NCBI GenBank assembly: GCA_965198725.1
Contig: CBDAPX010000002.1
Span: forward strand, 620,001 to 684,000
DNA from: CBDAPX01 sp965198725
Lineage (GTDB): Bacteria; Pseudomonadota; Alphaproteobacteria; Rhodobacterales; Rhodobacteraceae
Direction: 5' to 3'
Length of the DNA stretch: 64,000 nucleotides
Shown here piece by piece: positions 34,458 to 42,867 of the stretch. Under the pieces are notes generated by a model. The model was given only the letters and a program-made list of their open reading frames with translations. It was not told where the DNA came from and did no database searches. The position numbers and the translations under genes were made by a program. Within the stretch, counting starts at the first letter, position 1. Each line of letters starts with the position of its first letter.

Positions 34458-37379
34458 ATGTGCGCCGACAAGATGACCGAAACACCTGACTACAAAGATA
34501 CGCTGAACCTGCCGAAAACCGATTTCCCGATGCGCGCGGGATTGCCCAAGCGTGAGCCTGCATGGCTCGACCGGTGGGAGCAGATTGGCGTTTATGACCG
34601 CCTGCGCGCGCCGTCGAACCGGCCGCCTTTCACGCTGCATGATGGACCGCCCTATGCCAACGGGCACCTGCATATCGGCCACGCGCTGAACAAGACCATC
34701 AAGGACATGATCGTCCGGTCACATCAGATGATGGGCCATGACAGCCGGTATATCCCCGGTTGGGATTGTCACGGGTTGCCGATCGAATGGAAGATCGAGG
34801 AACAGTACCGCAAAAAGGGCAAGAACAAGGACGAGGTGCCGGTCAACGACTTCCGTGCCGAATGCCGCAAGTTTGCCGATGAATGGGTCGATGTTCAGCG
34901 GTCCGAGTTCAAACGGCTGGGGATCACAGGCGCATGGGAAAAACCCTATCTGACGATGGACTTTCATGCCGAACGGGTCATCGCCGAGGAATTCATGAAG
35001 TTCCTGATGAACGGCACGCTGTATCAAGGGTCCAAGCCCGTGATGTGGTCACCGATGGAAAAGACCGCTTTGGCCGAGGCCGAAGTCGAATATCACGACA
35101 AGGAAAGCTTCACGATCTGGGTGAAGTTCAAGGTTGTCGGGACCGGCGACACCACGCTGGACAGCGCGAAGGTCGTGATCTGGACCACAACGCCCTGGAC
35201 AATCCCGTCCAACAAGGCCGTGGTATACGGCGAAAACATCTCTTACGGCCTGTATGAAGTCATCGGACGGCCCGAAGAATGCTGGGCCCGGATCGGCGAA
35301 CGGTACATCCTTGCGGACAATCTGGCGGCGGATGTGATGGGGCGTGCGCGCCTTGATCACACGATGTATCGCCGCCTGTGCGATATCACCAACGAGGATT
35401 TGGCCAAGATCCAGTTGACCCATCCGCTGCATGGCGCTGAAGGGGCCAATGGCGAATGGGACGACATCCGCGATTTCCGCGCGGCTGAGTTTGTGACCGA
35501 TACCGAAGGTACTGGTTTTGTCCACTGCGCCCCGTCGCACGGGATGGAAGAGTATGAGCTTTACCGTGATCTCGGTATGTTGGAGCAGGTCATCACCTAT
35601 AACGTGATGGATGACGGTGGCTTCCGCGCCGATCTGCCCTTCTTTGGAGGTCATTACATCCTGTCGCGCAAAGGTGGCAAAGGCACGGCCAACAAGGCCG
35701 TAATCGACAAGCTTGCCGAGGTTGGCGGATTGCTGGCACGCGGTAAGATCAAGCACAGCTACCCGCACTCATGGCGTTCCAAGGCCCCGGTTATCTATCG
35801 CAACACGCCGCAATGGTTCGCCGCGATCGACAAGCCGGTCGGAGACGGGCAGGACATGCACGGCACCACGATCCGGGAACGCGCGCTGACCGAGATCGAC
35901 AACGTCAACTGGACCCCGAAATCGGGCCGCAACCGCCTGCATTCGATGATGGAGGCGCGTCCGGATTGGGTATTGTCGCGCCAGCGGGCTTGGGGTGTTC
36001 CGCTGACCTGTTTCACCAAGAAAGGGGCGCTGCCGACTGACCTGGATTTCTTGTTGCGCAACCCTGATGTGAACGCGCGTGTCGCCGAAGCCTTTGAAGT
36101 CGAAGGGGCCGATGCATGGTATGTCGACGGGGCCAAGGACCGCTTTCTGGCAGGGCTTGTCGATCCAGAGGCTTATGACCAAGTCTTTGATATTCTTGAT
36201 GTCTGGTTTGATTCCGGTTCGACCCATGCCTTTGTTCTGCGCGATCGCGAAGACGGGACAGAAGACGGCATCGCCGATGTCTATATGGAAGGCACGGACC
36301 AACACCGGGGCTGGTTCCATTCGTCGTTGTTGCAATCGGTCGGCACAACCGGTCGTGCGCCCTATCGCAACGTGGTTACCCATGGTTTCACGCTCGACGA
36401 GAAGGGCATGAAGATGTCCAAATCCTTGGGCAACACCATCGTGCCCGAAGAGGTCATCAAGCAGTATGGCGCGGATATCCTGCGTCTGTGGGTGGCCCAG
36501 ACGGATTACACCGCCGACCAACGGATCGGGCCGGAAATCCTGAAAGGGACCGCAGACAGCTATCGCCGATTGCGCAACACCATGCGGTTCATGCTGGGGT
36601 CCTTGGGCGATATGACAGAGGCGGACCGGGTGGATCCCGCGGATATGCCGCCGCTGGAACGCTGGGTTCTGAGCCGTCTGGCTGAACTCGATAAGGTCGT
36701 GCGCGACGGCTACGCCAAGTTCGACTTTCAGAACGTGTTCAGCGCAGTGTTCAACTTTGCCACCGTGGATCTGTCGGCCTTCTATTTCGACATCCGCAAG
36801 GACGTTCTCTATTGCGATGGCGACACGCTGCGCCGACGGTCGACGCGGACGGTTCTGGATATCCTGTTCCACCGTCTGACCACATGGCTGGCGCCGATCC
36901 TTGTGTTCACCATGGAAGAGGTCTGGCTGGAACGGAACCCGGGCGCGGACAGCTCTGTCCACCTCGTGGATTTCCCAGAAACACCAGAAGCTTGGTACAA
37001 TGCAGAGCTGGCTGACACCGTCGCGCGCGTGCGCCGCGTCCGTCGCGTGGTGACATCCGCGCTGGAAGTTCAGCGCACTGACAAAGTAATCGGCTCGAGC
37101 CTAGAGGCCGCGCCTGTCGTGCATATCGAGGATGCAGAGCTTTTGGCGCTGTTGAAAACGCTCGAAATGGATGACCTTTGCATCACCTCCGGTTTGATCC
37201 TGTCCGGTGATCCTGCCCCAGCAGAGGCCTTCCGCATGCCCGAAATCGAAGGCATCTCGGTTGTCTTTGAAAAGGCCGAAGGCGCAAAGTGTCAGCGTTG
37301 CTGGAAAATTCTGCCGGATGTCGGGCGCTTTGCAAACCCTGGGGTTTGTGGGCGCTGCAACGACGCGCTGGGCGGCTGA
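34458..37379 (+). CDS. ileS: Isoleucyl-tRNA synthetase
   Basis: IleS charges tRNA-Ile and edits valine. The 973-aa protein has the HIGH motif in ANGHLHIGHALNK (near 70), KMSKS near 652 (EKGMKMSKSLGNT), and a C-terminal zinc finger (CQRCWKILPDV...CGRCNDALGG). Start chosen at ATG 34458 with AAGGA about 8 bases upstream. A TTG frame extension and a later ATG (34473) are alternatives. No second copy or resistance-type features are seen. Confidence 0.97.
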   Translation: MCADKMTETPDYKDTLNLPKTDFPMRAGLPKREPAWLDRWEQIGVYDRLRAPSNRPPFTLHDGPPYANGHLHIGHALNKTIKDMIVRSHQMMGHDSRYIPGWDCHGLPIEWKIEEQYRKKGKNKDEVPVNDFRAECRKFADEWVDVQRSEFKRLGITGAWEKPYLTMDFHAERVIAEEFMKFLMNGTLYQGSKPVMWSPMEKTALAEAEVEYHDKESFTIWVKFKVVGTGDTTLDSAKVVIWTTTPWTIPSNKAVVYGENISYGLYEVIGRPEECWARIGERYILADNLAADVMGRARLDHTMYRRLCDITNEDLAKIQLTHPLHGAEGANGEWDDIRDFRAAEFVTDTEGTGFVHCAPSHGMEEYELYRDLGMLEQVITYNVMDDGGFRADLPFFGGHYILSRKGGKGTANKAVIDKLAEVGGLLARGKIKHSYPHSWRSKAPVIYRNTPQWFAAIDKPVGDGQDMHGTTIRERALTEIDNVNWTPKSGRNRLHSMMEARPDWVLSRQRAWGVPLTCFTKKGALPTDLDFLLRNPDVNARVAEAFEVEGADAWYVDGAKDRFLAGLVDPEAYDQVFDILDVWFDSGSTHAFVLRDREDGTEDGIADVYMEGTDQHRGWFHSSLLQSVGTTGRAPYRNVVTHGFTLDEKGMKMSKSLGNTIVPEEVIKQYGADILRLWVAQTDYTADQRIGPEILKGTADSYRRLRNTMRFMLGSLGDMTEADRVDPADMPPLERWVLSRLAELDKVVRDGYAKFDFQNVFSAVFNFATVDLSAFYFDIRKDVLYCDGDTLRRRSTRTVLDILFHRLTTWLAPILVFTMEEVWLERNPGADSSVHLVDFPETPEAWYNAELADTVARVRRVRRVVTSALEVQRTDKVIGSSLEAAPVVHIEDAELLALLKTLEMDDLCITSGLILSGDPAPAEAFRMPEIEGISVVFEKAEGAKCQRCWKILPDVGRFANPGVCGRCNDALGG

Positions 37380-37431
37380 TCCGAACCAACAAAGGGTTGC
37401 AGCGTTGCAGGGAACCTGAAACGCTGCGCCC

Positions 37432-37887
37432 ATGAACATCCTGACCGTCGAGACACAGTTTGGCCGCCTTGCCCTGATCGAGCAGGACGGGGCGATCACC
37501 GGCGTGCGTTGGGATGGCGAAAACGTGGGTGAGACCACGCCGCTGTTACAAGAGGCGGCGGACCAAGTGACAGCCTACGATGCCGGACGGCTGACCGCAT
37601 TTGATTTGCCCTTGCGGGTTGAAGGATCAGAATTTCAACAGGCCGTGTGTGCGGCGATGCAAGCCATTCCGTTCGGCGAAACCCGCACCTATGGGGATAT
37701 CGCCAAAGAGCTGGGCAAGTCCCCGCAAGCCGTCGGTGGCGCCTGTGGCGGCAACCCCATTCCGGTTATCATCCCCTGCCATCGGGTGATGGGGGCCAAC
37801 GGGCTGACCGGGTTTTCTGGCAAAGGTGGCGTGGAAACCAAGGTCGCGTTGCTGAAACATGAAGGAGCCGGTTCGTTTCTGCTCTGA
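37432..37887 (+). CDS. ogt: Methylated-DNA-[protein]-cysteine S-methyltransferase
   Basis: The 151-aa suicide repair enzyme removes O6-alkyl groups from guanine. The acceptor Cys116 is in IPCHRVMGANG, followed by LTGFSGKGGVETKVALLKHE. The upstream helix-turn-helix block is FGETRTYGDIAKELGKSPQAVGGACGGNP. No strong ribosome site precedes the ATG. It ends 57 bases from the converging SnoaL-like gene. Confidence 0.95.
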   Translation: MNILTVETQFGRLALIEQDGAITGVRWDGENVGETTPLLQEAADQVTAYDAGRLTAFDLPLRVEGSEFQQAVCAAMQAIPFGETRTYGDIAKELGKSPQAVGGACGGNPIPVIIPCHRVMGANGLTGFSGKGGVETKVALLKHEGAGSFLL

Positions 37888-37944
37888 GCTTTGTGCTTCG
37901 TCGCGCATGACCCAAAGGCCGGGCCATGCATTGTATCAACTCTA

Positions 37945-38787
37945 TCAGAACTTACCCGGGTAACCTTCGGGAGTGTTTTCGCCAGGCATGTCCGCGATGA
38001 CATCCCAATGTTCCACGATCAGACCGTCTTCGACACGGAACAAGTCGTAAAAGGCCACATCTTTGCCCGCAAACTGCCCGTCGGACGCCGCCAGAACAAA
38101 GTTTCCTTCGGCCACGGTGAAGTGCAATTTGCTGTACACCATCTCAACGCCCTGTTCCTTCATGGCCTGCATGGCTGCACCAAATCCTTCAAGCCCGTCG
38201 GCAACTTGCGAGTTGTGCTGGATATATGTCACCGGCGAAATGAACTTGGTGATGTTCGTTTCGCTGTGGGTGATGATGAAGTCATTGATGAAGCTTTCAA
38301 CAAGCGCCTTGTTGTCGGCTGTTTTGTCGAGGTCGGTGATCTCAGTCGCACCGTCGATTTGTGTCCGACCCGACGGGTTCGGCGGGGTTTCGGGCGTCAG
38401 GTTGTCCCAATGTTCGACGATCATGCCGTCTTCGTTGAAACGATAAACGTCAAAGGCGATCAATGGCTGCGGTCCGAACCCTTCGTAGCGGGTGTGCAGA
38501 GCGACCAAGTTGCCTTCACCAATGACGCGGACGACTTCGGCCTTGATGCCAGGTCCTTCCGAGACTTTTGCAACCAAACCTTTGAGTGGCCCAACACCCG
38601 ATGGGATCATCGGATTGTGCTGAATATACGGATCGGCGAAATAAGCATCGACCGCATCCGGATTTCCTTCGCCAAACACCTTAGCGATGGCCTCAATCGT
38701 TTTGGCCTTGTTGGTTTCTACATCGGCAGAAGCTGTGTTGAACAAAGCGAGGGCAAGGCCCCCGGCCAATAAAACTGTGCGAAACAT
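37945..38787 (-). CDS. Secreted protein with two SnoaL/NTF2-like domains
   Basis: The 280-aa product has a signal peptide (FRTVLLAGGLALALFNTASA). Two tandem SnoaL-like folds follow, about residues 25-140 and 155-270. They share the pattern Y-I-Q-H-N, DVYRF/YDLFRV, IVEHWD (VEHWDNL; VEHWDVI). The repeat suggests internal duplication. The ATG at 38787 follows AAAGGGAAAGC. The longer frame (to 38880) lacks support. SnoaL folds bind small hydrophobic ligands. Function unknown. Divergent from a LysR gene across 290 bases. Confidence 0.82.
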   Translation of the reverse strand: MFRTVLLAGGLALALFNTASADVETNKAKTIEAIAKVFGEGNPDAVDAYFADPYIQHNPMIPSGVGPLKGLVAKVSEGPGIKAEVVRVIGEGNLVALHTRYEGFGPQPLIAFDVYRFNEDGMIVEHWDNLTPETPPNPSGRTQIDGATEITDLDKTADNKALVESFINDFIITHSETNITKFISPVTYIQHNSQVADGLEGFGAAMQAMKEQGVEMVYSKLHFTVAEGNFVLAASDGQFAGKDVAFYDLFRVEDGLIVEHWDVIADMPGENTPEGYPGKF

Positions 38788-39077
38788 GTAAGCTTTCCCT
38801 TTTGGGGTCGCGGGGACCCGGCGTCGTTGTCTGTCAAACGCATTTGCGTTGCGCAGAAACGGTTTATCGACCAATGCCAATTTGGTTCTGATTCAAACGT
38901 CCTAACCGACATCAAGGCATCCTCATGCTCCCCCGACTTATGGGGAACACCCGGTTGATGGCTGGCAAAGTGAACGCACGTATTGGTGGTCCCGGTCTGC
39001 GCCACTGCACCCTATCAAAGCCCGGTTTTTTCTATTACATGGATAAAATCATAATCATTGCGTGAAAAAATCGATAA

Positions 39078-39968
39078 ATGCTGAAGCAATTGCAAAGCCT
39101 CGCGGTATTTGCGGCAGTTGTGGAAACCGGAACGTTCACAAATGCGGCCCGCAAGCTGAAGCTGACAAACTCCGTCGTCAGCCATCATGTGTCCAAACTT
39201 GAAGATACGCTGGGCGTCACACTGCTGTACCGTTCGACAAGGCGGCAATCTTTGACCGAGGATGGGCGCCGCGTCTATGAGGCGGCGCGCAAGATGGTCC
39301 GTGCCGCAGAAGTCATGTTGGACGATGTGTCCCAATCAGCAGAGGAACCGGTCGGCACGCTGAATATCACGATGCCAGCCTTTATGCCCGAGGCATGGAT
39401 AGAACGCGCGGTGTGGAGTTTTGTGCAAAAGCATCGCGGTGTGGATGTCAGTTTGCAGTATTCTGACGTGTCTGCTGATCTAATTGCCGGAGGCTTTGAT
39501 GTGGCATTTCGGCTTGGCCTCTTGCCGCCTTCTAGTTTGAAGGCAATGCATGTCGCAGATGCGCCGATCCGTTTGGTTGGATCCCCCGACTTGCTGGCGC
39601 GCCATAACCCGATACGCGATCCCCAAGACTTGTTGCAAGTCGATCATGTGACAATCGACGGATCCTTTAAGTCCATAACCTTGCGGTCCGAGAATTCGGA
39701 GACGACGATCACGCCTGAAAGCTACCGCGTCCGGGTCAACAGCATCTATGCCGGGCATAGTGCAGCCCTTGAAGGGATCGGCCTGATGAAGCTTCCGGTT
39801 TCGCTTTGTGCAACGGATCTGGCAGAGGGGCGCTTGGTTGAAGCGTTGCCGGGATGGGTGCCGCCGCCGATCCCTATAAGAGCTGTGTGGCCGTCGCAGG
39901 CACGGCGCAACAGCCTGACCAGGCGGTTCCTTGATCATGTGATGGCGCAGCGGGGCCGGGATGCTTGA
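39078..39968 (+). CDS. LysR-family transcriptional regulator
   Basis: The 296-aa protein has an N-terminal winged helix-turn-helix (GTFTNAARKLKLTNSVVSHHVSKLE) and a C-terminal effector-binding domain (about 88-290). It is divergent from the SnoaL-like gene and is the natural candidate to regulate it. The 290-base intergenic region is AT-rich near the LysR start. No strong ribosome site is seen. Effector unknown. Confidence 0.88.
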   Translation: MLKQLQSLAVFAAVVETGTFTNAARKLKLTNSVVSHHVSKLEDTLGVTLLYRSTRRQSLTEDGRRVYEAARKMVRAAEVMLDDVSQSAEEPVGTLNITMPAFMPEAWIERAVWSFVQKHRGVDVSLQYSDVSADLIAGGFDVAFRLGLLPPSSLKAMHVADAPIRLVGSPDLLARHNPIRDPQDLLQVDHVTIDGSFKSITLRSENSETTITPESYRVRVNSIYAGHSAALEGIGLMKLPVSLCATDLAEGRLVEALPGWVPPPIPIRAVWPSQARRNSLTRRFLDHVMAQRGRDA

Positions 39969-40080
39969 CGCGACGACGGCTGAGGTGAGCCTGTGCAGAT
40001 TGGTTCTTTCCCTGCTCGGATCGGTTCCTTATTAAACGCGTACATTCTGGCGCTGCCCCCTTTTCTTAGTGGAGGACCCC

Positions 40081-40689
40081 TTGGCAAAACTCCTCGTCTA
40101 TTAAGCACATCCCGGTCAAAGACACTCGCATGCGAATGCGGCTATGACCAAGGCGGCCCGGACCGTTGAGGGGATCACTTTTGTTGACCTTTACGCCGAA
40201 TATCCGCGCCACAACATCAACCTGGACCGGGAATAGCAACGGCTTTTGGATCACGATATCATTCTTTTTCAATTTCCGTTCTTTTGGTACTCGACCCCTT
40301 CTTTGATCAAAGAGTGGCAGGATCTCGTGCTGGAACATGGGTTTGCTTATGGCCATGACGGCACCCATTTGGCGGGCAAAACCATGATGTTGGCCATCAC
40401 GGCGGCAGGTAGCGAAGAGGCCTATACGCCCAAAGGGTATCAGCATTACCCGATCCGGACATTTCTGACCCCGCTGGAGCAAACCGCGCGGCTCTGTAAA
40501 ATGCAGTTTCCCGCGCCGTACGTGCTGGACAGCTCACTCAAAGCGCAAGAGACCGGAGACGTGGACGCCCATGCCGATGGCTATGCGCGTCTGCTGACGG
40601 CGATCCGGGACGATGCTTATGATTTCGCGCGGGCCGAAGAGATGGACATCGTACGCCATTTTGACCTGCCGCTGTTGCAAGAGGCCTGA
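40081..40689 (+). pseudogene. kefF: KefF/KefG-type quinone oxidoreductase (ancillary subunit) gene with two in-frame stops
   Basis: A TTG with GGAGG 5 bases upstream opens a 203-codon frame starting LAKLLVY. A TAA at 40102-40104 (codon 8) and a TAG at 40234-40236 (codon 52) interrupt it. Translation across the stops gives the flavodoxin-like NAD(P)H oxidoreductase family pattern: LLVY-stop-AHPGQ, VDLYAEYPRHNINLDRE-stop-QRLLDHD, FQFPFFWYSTPSLIKEW and LEHGFAYG. A Tyr and a Gln are expected at the two stops. It is followed directly by kefC, which this protein normally activates. Either genuine decay or base errors. The region after 40246 alone is too short to act as the full enzyme. Confidence 0.85.
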
Positions 40690-40692
40690 CCC

Positions 40693-42684
40693 ATGACCGA
40701 ATTTTTGCTGCTTGCTTTCACCTTCCTCGCCGCCGGGGTCATTGCGGTGCCCATCGCCTCGCGTCTGGGGCTCGGGTCCGTTCTTGGCTATCTGATCGCC
40801 GGTATTGTCATCAGCCCACTGCTCAAAGCCTTCGGCGCAGACGTCGTGTCGGTCCAGCACTTTGCCGAATTTGGCGTGGTCATGATGCTGTTTCTTGCTG
40901 GTCTCGAACTGGAGCCCCGCCTGCTGTGGGATATGCGCGCCCGGCTTTTGGGGTTGGGCGGCTTACAGGTTGGCTTGACCGTGGGACTGGTCACGGCGAT
41001 TGCCATGGCTTTTGGACAGCCATGGTCGATCGCGCTGGCCATTGGCCTTGTATTTTCGCTGTCGTATACGGCGATCGTCCTGCAAACCCTGAACGAAAAG
41101 GGGTTGATGAAAAGCGACGGTGGGCAGTCGAGCTTTTCGGTGCTCTTGTTTCAGGATATTGCCGTTATCCCAATGCTGGCGTTCATCCCGCTTCTGGCGA
41201 TGCCAGAGCTGATGGACCTTGCCAGTGACGCCGCCGGTCATGGCGCAGGGGATGCGCATCACGGTGACGGCCATGGGGATGACCATGGTGGCCACGGAGA
41301 CGGGCATGATGACCACGGTGCAGGGCTGAGCCTTGTTGACGGCCTGAACGGCTGGCAAACGGCACTGGTCACGGTTGGCGCTATTGGGTTTGTTGTGTTG
41401 GGTGGTATCTATCTGACCCGACCGATTTTCCGCTTTATCACCATGGCGGGGCTGCGTGAGCTTTTCACTGCGACGGCGCTGATGTTTGTCGTCGGTATCG
41501 CGGTTTTGATGTCGCTTGTTGAGCTGTCTCCGGCGCTTGGCACTTTCCTTGCGGGCGTTGTGCTGGCCAACTCGGAATATCGGCATGAGCTAGAAAGCGA
41601 TATCGATCCGTTCCGGGGGCTATTGCTGGGCCTCTTTTTCATGACTGTTGGCGCCGGGATCGACTTTGGCCTGCTCTTTGGCAATTTTGCCTCGATCATT
41701 GGGATGACCATCGGTTTGATCCTGTTGAAAATGGGCGTACTGCTCGCCTTGGCATGGCTCTTTAAGCTGCAAGGCGCAGACAAATGGCTCTTTGGCCTTG
41801 GGCTCGCGCAAGCGGGTGAGTTTGGTTTTGTCCTTTTGTCTTTCACCGTTGCCAGCCAGGTCATCCCGACCTCGGTCGCGGATCAACTGCTATTGGTCGT
41901 CGCCCTGTCGATGTTGCTGACCCCGCTTTTGTTCATCCTTTATGAAAAGGTGATCATCCCGCGCTATGCCGAAACGCTGGAAGCTGAGGCGGATGAAATT
42001 GATGAGCAGGGCGATATCATCATCGCGGGCCATGGACGGTTCGGCGGCATCGTTCACCGGATGCTGCGCGCGGCGGGCTACGCGCCCACAGTTCTGGATT
42101 ACAGCGCGACTCAACTCGACATGCTGCGGGCCTTTGGTCTTAAGGTGTTTTATGGCGATGCCACGCGCCCGGACCTGTTGCACGCGGCAGGGATCGAGCA
42201 CGCCAAACTGTTGGTCGTGGCGATTGATGAAAAGCACCACATTACCGAGATGGTGAAATACGTGCGTAAGACCTATCCGAATGTGCATATCATTGCGCGG
42301 GCGGTGGACCGGCCGCATGTCTATGACCTCTACCAAGCCGGGTGCCGGGATGTGATCCGCGAAAGCTTTGACAGTTCCGTGCGGGCAGGTCGGTCCGCGT
42401 TTGAGGCGCTGGGTATGCATTCCTTTGATGCCGAACAGATGGCGCGCAAGTTTTCAGAAGACGACCGGCACATCATGGCGCAACTGGCCGAAGTGTATGA
42501 TCCGAGCATTCCCATCCACGAAAACGCGGAGTTCGTAAAACGGTCGCGCGAGGTGATGGGTGAGCGGGAGGCCGAAATCTTTGGCGGCGGGCGGGCGTTC
42601 AAAACCCGCACGGATCGCGGATGGACCCCGCCAAACGAAGACGACGTGGCCGCCGTTCTGGCCAACCACACAAAAGAAGGCTGA
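40693..42684 (+). CDS. kefC: Monovalent cation:proton antiporter-2 (KefB/KefC-type) with RCK domain
   Basis: The 663-aa protein has 12-13 membrane helices of the CPA2 fold (FLLLAFTFLAAGVIAVPIA at the N-terminus, LSYTAIVLQTLNEKG, FLAGVVLANSEYRHELE). A TrkA-N/RCK domain starts near residue 435 (GDIIIAGHGRFGGIVHRMLRAAG). The predicted role is potassium efflux/proton antiport during electrophile stress. A His/Gly/Asp-rich loop spans about residues 181-213. It follows the broken kefF gene by 3 bases. GAGGCC lies upstream of its ATG and a strong terminator follows. Confidence 0.92.
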   Translation: MTEFLLLAFTFLAAGVIAVPIASRLGLGSVLGYLIAGIVISPLLKAFGADVVSVQHFAEFGVVMMLFLAGLELEPRLLWDMRARLLGLGGLQVGLTVGLVTAIAMAFGQPWSIALAIGLVFSLSYTAIVLQTLNEKGLMKSDGGQSSFSVLLFQDIAVIPMLAFIPLLAMPELMDLASDAAGHGAGDAHHGDGHGDDHGGHGDGHDDHGAGLSLVDGLNGWQTALVTVGAIGFVVLGGIYLTRPIFRFITMAGLRELFTATALMFVVGIAVLMSLVELSPALGTFLAGVVLANSEYRHELESDIDPFRGLLLGLFFMTVGAGIDFGLLFGNFASIIGMTIGLILLKMGVLLALAWLFKLQGADKWLFGLGLAQAGEFGFVLLSFTVASQVIPTSVADQLLLVVALSMLLTPLLFILYEKVIIPRYAETLEAEADEIDEQGDIIIAGHGRFGGIVHRMLRAAGYAPTVLDYSATQLDMLRAFGLKVFYGDATRPDLLHAAGIEHAKLLVVAIDEKHHITEMVKYVRKTYPNVHIIARAVDRPHVYDLYQAGCRDVIRESFDSSVRAGRSAFEALGMHSFDAEQMARKFSEDDRHIMAQLAEVYDPSIPIHENAEFVKRSREVMGEREAEIFGGGRAFKTRTDRGWTPPNEDDVAAVLANHTKEG

Positions 42685-42697
42685 CATCCCGGCTTTT

Positions 42698-42728
42698 GGC
42701 CGATCCGGGCGAACCCGGGTCGGCCTTT
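42698..42728 (+). terminator. Strong hairpin terminator after kefC
   Basis: GGCCGATCCGGG and CCCGGGTCGGCC form a 12-base stem (one T-G wobble) around CGAA, followed by TTT. The short T-run is usual for GC-rich alphaproteobacteria. Confidence 0.75.
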
Positions 42729-42867
42729 CGACCTTTCGGCTGACATTTGAATGTCCTGCCACTAGCATCCGATCCAAGCACATTTGTAGCGCCGGAGTGG
42801 TAAATCGCTCTGAGCATTTATTGCGGGTTGGACTGGTCTGCCGTTCAAGTGGTTTGGGAGGAAATTC

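Noticed and set aside
37380..37431. Possible small RNA or tRNA fragment between ileS and ogt
   Set aside because: It is only about 50 bases with no cloverleaf potential. GTTGCAGCGTTGCAG is just a short direct repeat.
40234..40236. TAG in kefF as pyrrolysine, given the MttB-family gene nearby
   Set aside because: The expected residue is Gln in an oxidoreductase with no link to methylamine, a TAA interrupts the same gene, and the MttB-like gene itself has no amber codon.
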